Assembly (NCBI GenBank): GCA_025765595.1
Contig: JAIVFH010000656.1
Location: 1-11,239 of the forward strand
Direction of reading: 5' to 3'
Length of the DNA: 11,239 bases
DNA from: Obelidium mucronatum
Lineage: Eukaryota > Chytridiomycota > Chytridiomycetes > Chytridiales > Chytriomycetaceae
This document shows positions 9,052-11,239 of the stretch, piece after piece; within the stretch, counting starts at the first letter, position 1, and each line of letters opens with the position of its first letter. The position numbers were made by a program, and so were the translations under genes. Below the pieces are notes generated by a model, which saw only the letters and a list, made by a program, of their open reading frames with translations, did no database searches and was not told where the DNA came from.

Positions 9052-9721
9052 TCAAAAAGCACCTCCCTGGTACATAGCATATGCTGTCCCCATTATTCCC
9101 AAGAGAGAAACGGGAAGCAAAGCCCACAGTCCTTTCCCTCGAGCCATGATTTCATCAACATAGTCTTGTGACTCCTGTCCGCCAGAACTAATATTATTTG
9201 AATCTGGATTGGAATTTTCTGTCGTTGCTGCTGTTGCGGATGTGAATTGAGTGGCTGTGGCGGACGTCAAACTTTGTGACGTCGCTGTCGAAAGAGGGTC
9301 GCTGTATCCTTGATCTGGTGGTCGAGATCAAAGTCTGAAGTTCGTCTACTGTTGTTTGAACAGGATTTATCGTTGTTGCAGGTTCGGGTGGCCGATCAGG
9401 GACAGTGGTGACAACAACTGGATCAGGAGAAGGCGCAGGTGGGATCACAACTGCGTTTGTAGTTGTGGTTGTTGGCAATGCGGGAAGGATTGCAGAAGTT
9501 GTGTTTGGTGGTCTCGGATCCGCTGTTGTTGGTGGTGGTGGCGTTGTTGTTGGTGGTGGTGGTGGTGATGATGGCGTCGGTGCTTCTGTGAGGGCCGGTT
9601 GGGTAGATGTTGGGACTTCGGGGCGGGCATCCAAAGTCTTAATGCTCGAAAGCACGGATGAAGACTGGCTGGCGATTAACTGCGTTAAGGCCAGTGTCGT
9701 AAACACAGCGCCGAGTTTCAT
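9052..9721 (-). CDS. secreted Pro/Thr/Ser-rich surface protein with C-terminal membrane segment, apparent frameshift
   Basis: Unrecognised, mucin-like. The first frame starts at the ATG 9721-9719 with a signal peptide (MKLGAVFTTLALTQLIAS), then a long Pro/Thr-rich stalk with proline runs (SSPPPPPTTTPPPPTT) and TTTTTNAVVIPPAPSPDPVV, ending around DELQTLISTT (about 9315). From about 9300 the plausible coding frame shifts by one base: DPLSTATSQSLTSATATQF, then SGGQESQDYVDEIMARGKG and a hydrophobic helix (LWALLPVSLLGIMGTAYAM) with only five residues after it, stop at 9054-9052. Joined, it would be about 220 aa. I found no GT-AG intron of the local size (44-68 nt) that connects the two frames; a 126 nt intron from 9280 could, but would discard the Ser/Thr-rich block. 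So this is either a broken gene or a sequence error. Such proteins are typically heavily O-glycosylated wall or membrane proteins. Its ATG is only 21 bp after the stop of the GH1 gene. Confidence 0.6.
9524..9573. repeat. GGT/GTT triplet repeat (ACC/AAC on the coding strand)
   Basis: Imperfect trinucleotide tract of GGT, GTT and GAT units. It encodes the Pro/Thr runs of the minus-strand mucin-like protein, whose proline and threonine codons are CCA/CCx and ACA/ACC in alternating blocks. It is likely to vary in length between strains. It also creates a spurious Gly/Val-rich open frame on the plus strand. Confidence 0.75.
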
Positions 9722-9737
9722 TGACGTTGACAAGCAA

Positions 9738-9743
9738 TTTATT
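9738..9743 (-). terminator. poly(A) signal overlapping the GH1 stop codon
   Basis: AATAAA on the minus strand overlaps the last base of the TGA (9745-9743) of the GH1 C-terminal frame. If used, cleavage would fall inside the coding region of the next gene, whose ATG is at 9721. Confidence 0.35.
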
Positions 9744-11239
9744 CAAAAGGTAAGAAAAACAAGCATAAAAGTGGGGATGACAACTGAAAAACCAAAGCTT
9801 AACACCATACCACCGGAGGTAGTGCCTTTAGAGCTCGTTGTAACAACGATTTGATCTTTTGAGAGATCTTCTTGAGGTGGTATTATAGCATGGAAGGGAT
9901 CGACGTAGTTTTTGGAGCGGTAAAAGTCAGCAAGCCAGTACGTCGAATTCTTGACTACACGCTCGAGTGAACCTTGAGGCGTTCCCAACCAACAACAGCA
10001 ACTGCTCCGAATCGCTGATCATAATATCCCCATTCAAAGTTATCGACCAACGACCAAACTAACATCCCCTTCACAGGAACTTTATCTTCTTCAAGCGCTT
10101 GAGCGACTGCAGTTGCGTGCGTTTGCCAGAATCTGAGGCGGTCTGGATTATGCACAATTTGGTCGATTGTCATATCTGCTTCTCCAACGGCAGCAAACCC
10201 AAGCTCGGTGATGATAATATCCATGTTATATCTTTTGTAGTACCAGTTTGCCATTTTGCGTGCTCCCTGGCCGAATGTATGTTGCCAGCAGTACGCAGGA
10301 CAACCAGCTCCACTGGGTACGTCCACTTGAGAAGGTTGTAATCCGGCTGTACTATAGTAATTCATTGCAATGAAGTCCACTGTTCCTTTCATGGTTGCTT
10401 TCTCCGCCCTCTGTAAAAACAGGCGGAGCTCTGCCAACCGCATCAAGGTGGTCCCTGTTCCCACGGAATGCAATCAATCAAATCCTCTTGATAGTCTCCA
10501 AAGACAAGAGGATCGTGGTACCCTTGTTTGAAATGTTCATTAATCGTGCATGAACAACGAAAACAAATCAACAAGAACCAACCAGCCAGCGTAGCAAGGT
10601 TCCTGGCTTCAGCCGCGGCGATATCCGATGGCGACGAAGAAACTGGTTCGTTCCACTCAACATTTGATGGCCAACCAAACTTCCATCCGCGTTCAACCAC
10701 TCTTGTACTTTGTTTTTGCAAGGTTCACAACAGCGCCATGCAGTTTATGCGACCGATGAACACAATCGATTGTAGCTTGATAAGTGTCATTTTTGTACCC
10801 CGGTGCCAAGCGACCCTGCTGGAATCCAAACTTGCAGTTTGATTCAGGCTCATTAATTGTCAACCAATACTTGACGCGGTTTCCGAATGCGTTGTAGAGA
10901 ACATCTGCGTATTTGACAAACTCGTCAATGATTCTATCGTCAGCGAATCCTTGGAATTGTTCAAAACATGCTTGAGGCTGGTCACAGTTTTTTTAAGGTT
11001 AGTCACACAAGCCGAGGAAAAAAAACACAAGGAAAATATACCATATCCCAATGGTACATTGTCAGAAATGGAATAGCTCCATTCGCAATTATTTCGTCAA
11101 TCATGGAATTATAGAATGCGATTCCTTTGGGGTTGATACGCGCGGTACACCCAGTCATAACTCGTGGCCATGAAACCGAAAATCGGTACAAGGTTGCTCC
11201 AAGCTGTGGAAGAAGCTTCAAATCTTCTTTGTAGCGGTG
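9743..11239 (-). pseudogene. glycoside hydrolase family 1 (beta-glucosidase type), 5' end outside window, frameshifted
   Basis: GH1 enzymes hydrolyse beta-glucosides with retention, using two glutamates. Seen in order: YRFSVSWPRV (11190s), FYNSMIDEII, FLTMYHWDM, then a 64 nt GT-AG intron (11041-10978), PQACFEQFQGFADD, LTINEPES (10865-10840; acid/base Glu), GWPSNVEWNEPVSSSPSD (about 10670-10625), a probable 60 nt intron (10582-10523), YHDPLVFGDY, GRAPPVFTE (about 10430-10405), AEKATMKGTVDFIAMNYYST, IIITELGFAA (nucleophile Glu at 10206-10204; the usual ITENG reads ITELG), LVWSLVDNFEW, RFGAVAV, and STYWLADFYRSKNYVDP. The last frame ends in a Thr/Ser/Gly stretch and a hydrophobic tail (VVIPTFMLVFLTF), suggesting GPI or membrane anchoring. 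Frameshifts: near 10695 (TGA 10695-10693), between about 10480 and 10443, near 10405, and near 9985. Candidate introns at some of these would remove conserved GH1 blocks, and the 9985 break cannot be an intron of normal size. Recent pseudogene or an error-rich stretch. Confidence 0.8.

Noticed and set aside
9405..9854. Long plus-strand open frame rich in Val and Gly
   Set aside because: It is antisense to the Pro/Thr triplet repeat of the minus-strand surface protein; the low-complexity tract creates the open frame, and there is no signal or family match.

Overview
The window reads as a piece of a compact, intron-rich fungal genome. The introns are GT-AG, 44-68 nt long, and frequent (15 in one gene). 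Signal-peptide-bearing wall or secreted proteins and a tail-anchored fatty aldehyde dehydrogenase fit a fungus. A chytrid or other early-diverging fungus is my best guess, but that is inference and not certain.

Layout, left to right. (1) 1-46, minus: possible start of a gene leaving the window. (2) 85-1110, minus: decayed AIFM2/FSP1-like NAD(P)H oxidoreductase with several frameshifts, an in-frame stop and internal loss. (3) 1260-4661, minus: complete NAA15, the auxiliary subunit of the NatA N-terminal acetyltransferase, rebuilt here as 16 exons coding 857 aa. (4) 4714-5421, minus: an unrecognised secreted protein made of about four helical repeats. (5) 5422-5864: divergent intergenic region. 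(6) 5865-7489, plus: complete ALDH3-type fatty aldehyde dehydrogenase, 3 exons, 508 aa, C-terminal membrane anchor. (7) 7550-8784, minus: secreted nucleoside hydrolase, 2 exons, 394 aa, convergent with the ALDH. (8) 9052-9721, minus: secreted Pro/Thr/Ser-rich protein with a C-terminal membrane segment, apparently broken by one frameshift. (9) 9743-11239, minus: glycoside hydrolase family 1 (beta-glucosidase type), 5' end outside the window, broken by several frameshifts but with both catalytic glutamates kept, and ending in a hydrophobic tail.

There is no sign of an operon or a shared pathway. These are ordinary neighbouring eukaryotic genes: protein acetylation, lipid aldehyde detoxification, nucleoside salvage, and cell-surface or saccharide functions. 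What stands out is the very tight packing (stop-to-start gaps of 21 and 52 bp on the same strand, a 60 bp convergent gap) and the contrast between flawless genes in the middle (NAA15, ALDH and the nucleoside hydrolase all splice to exact multiples of three) and degraded genes at both ends. I did not find CRISPR, mobile elements, tRNA or rRNA genes, and I see no clear candidate for a wholly new multi-gene system. The secreted repeat protein is the least explained intact gene.
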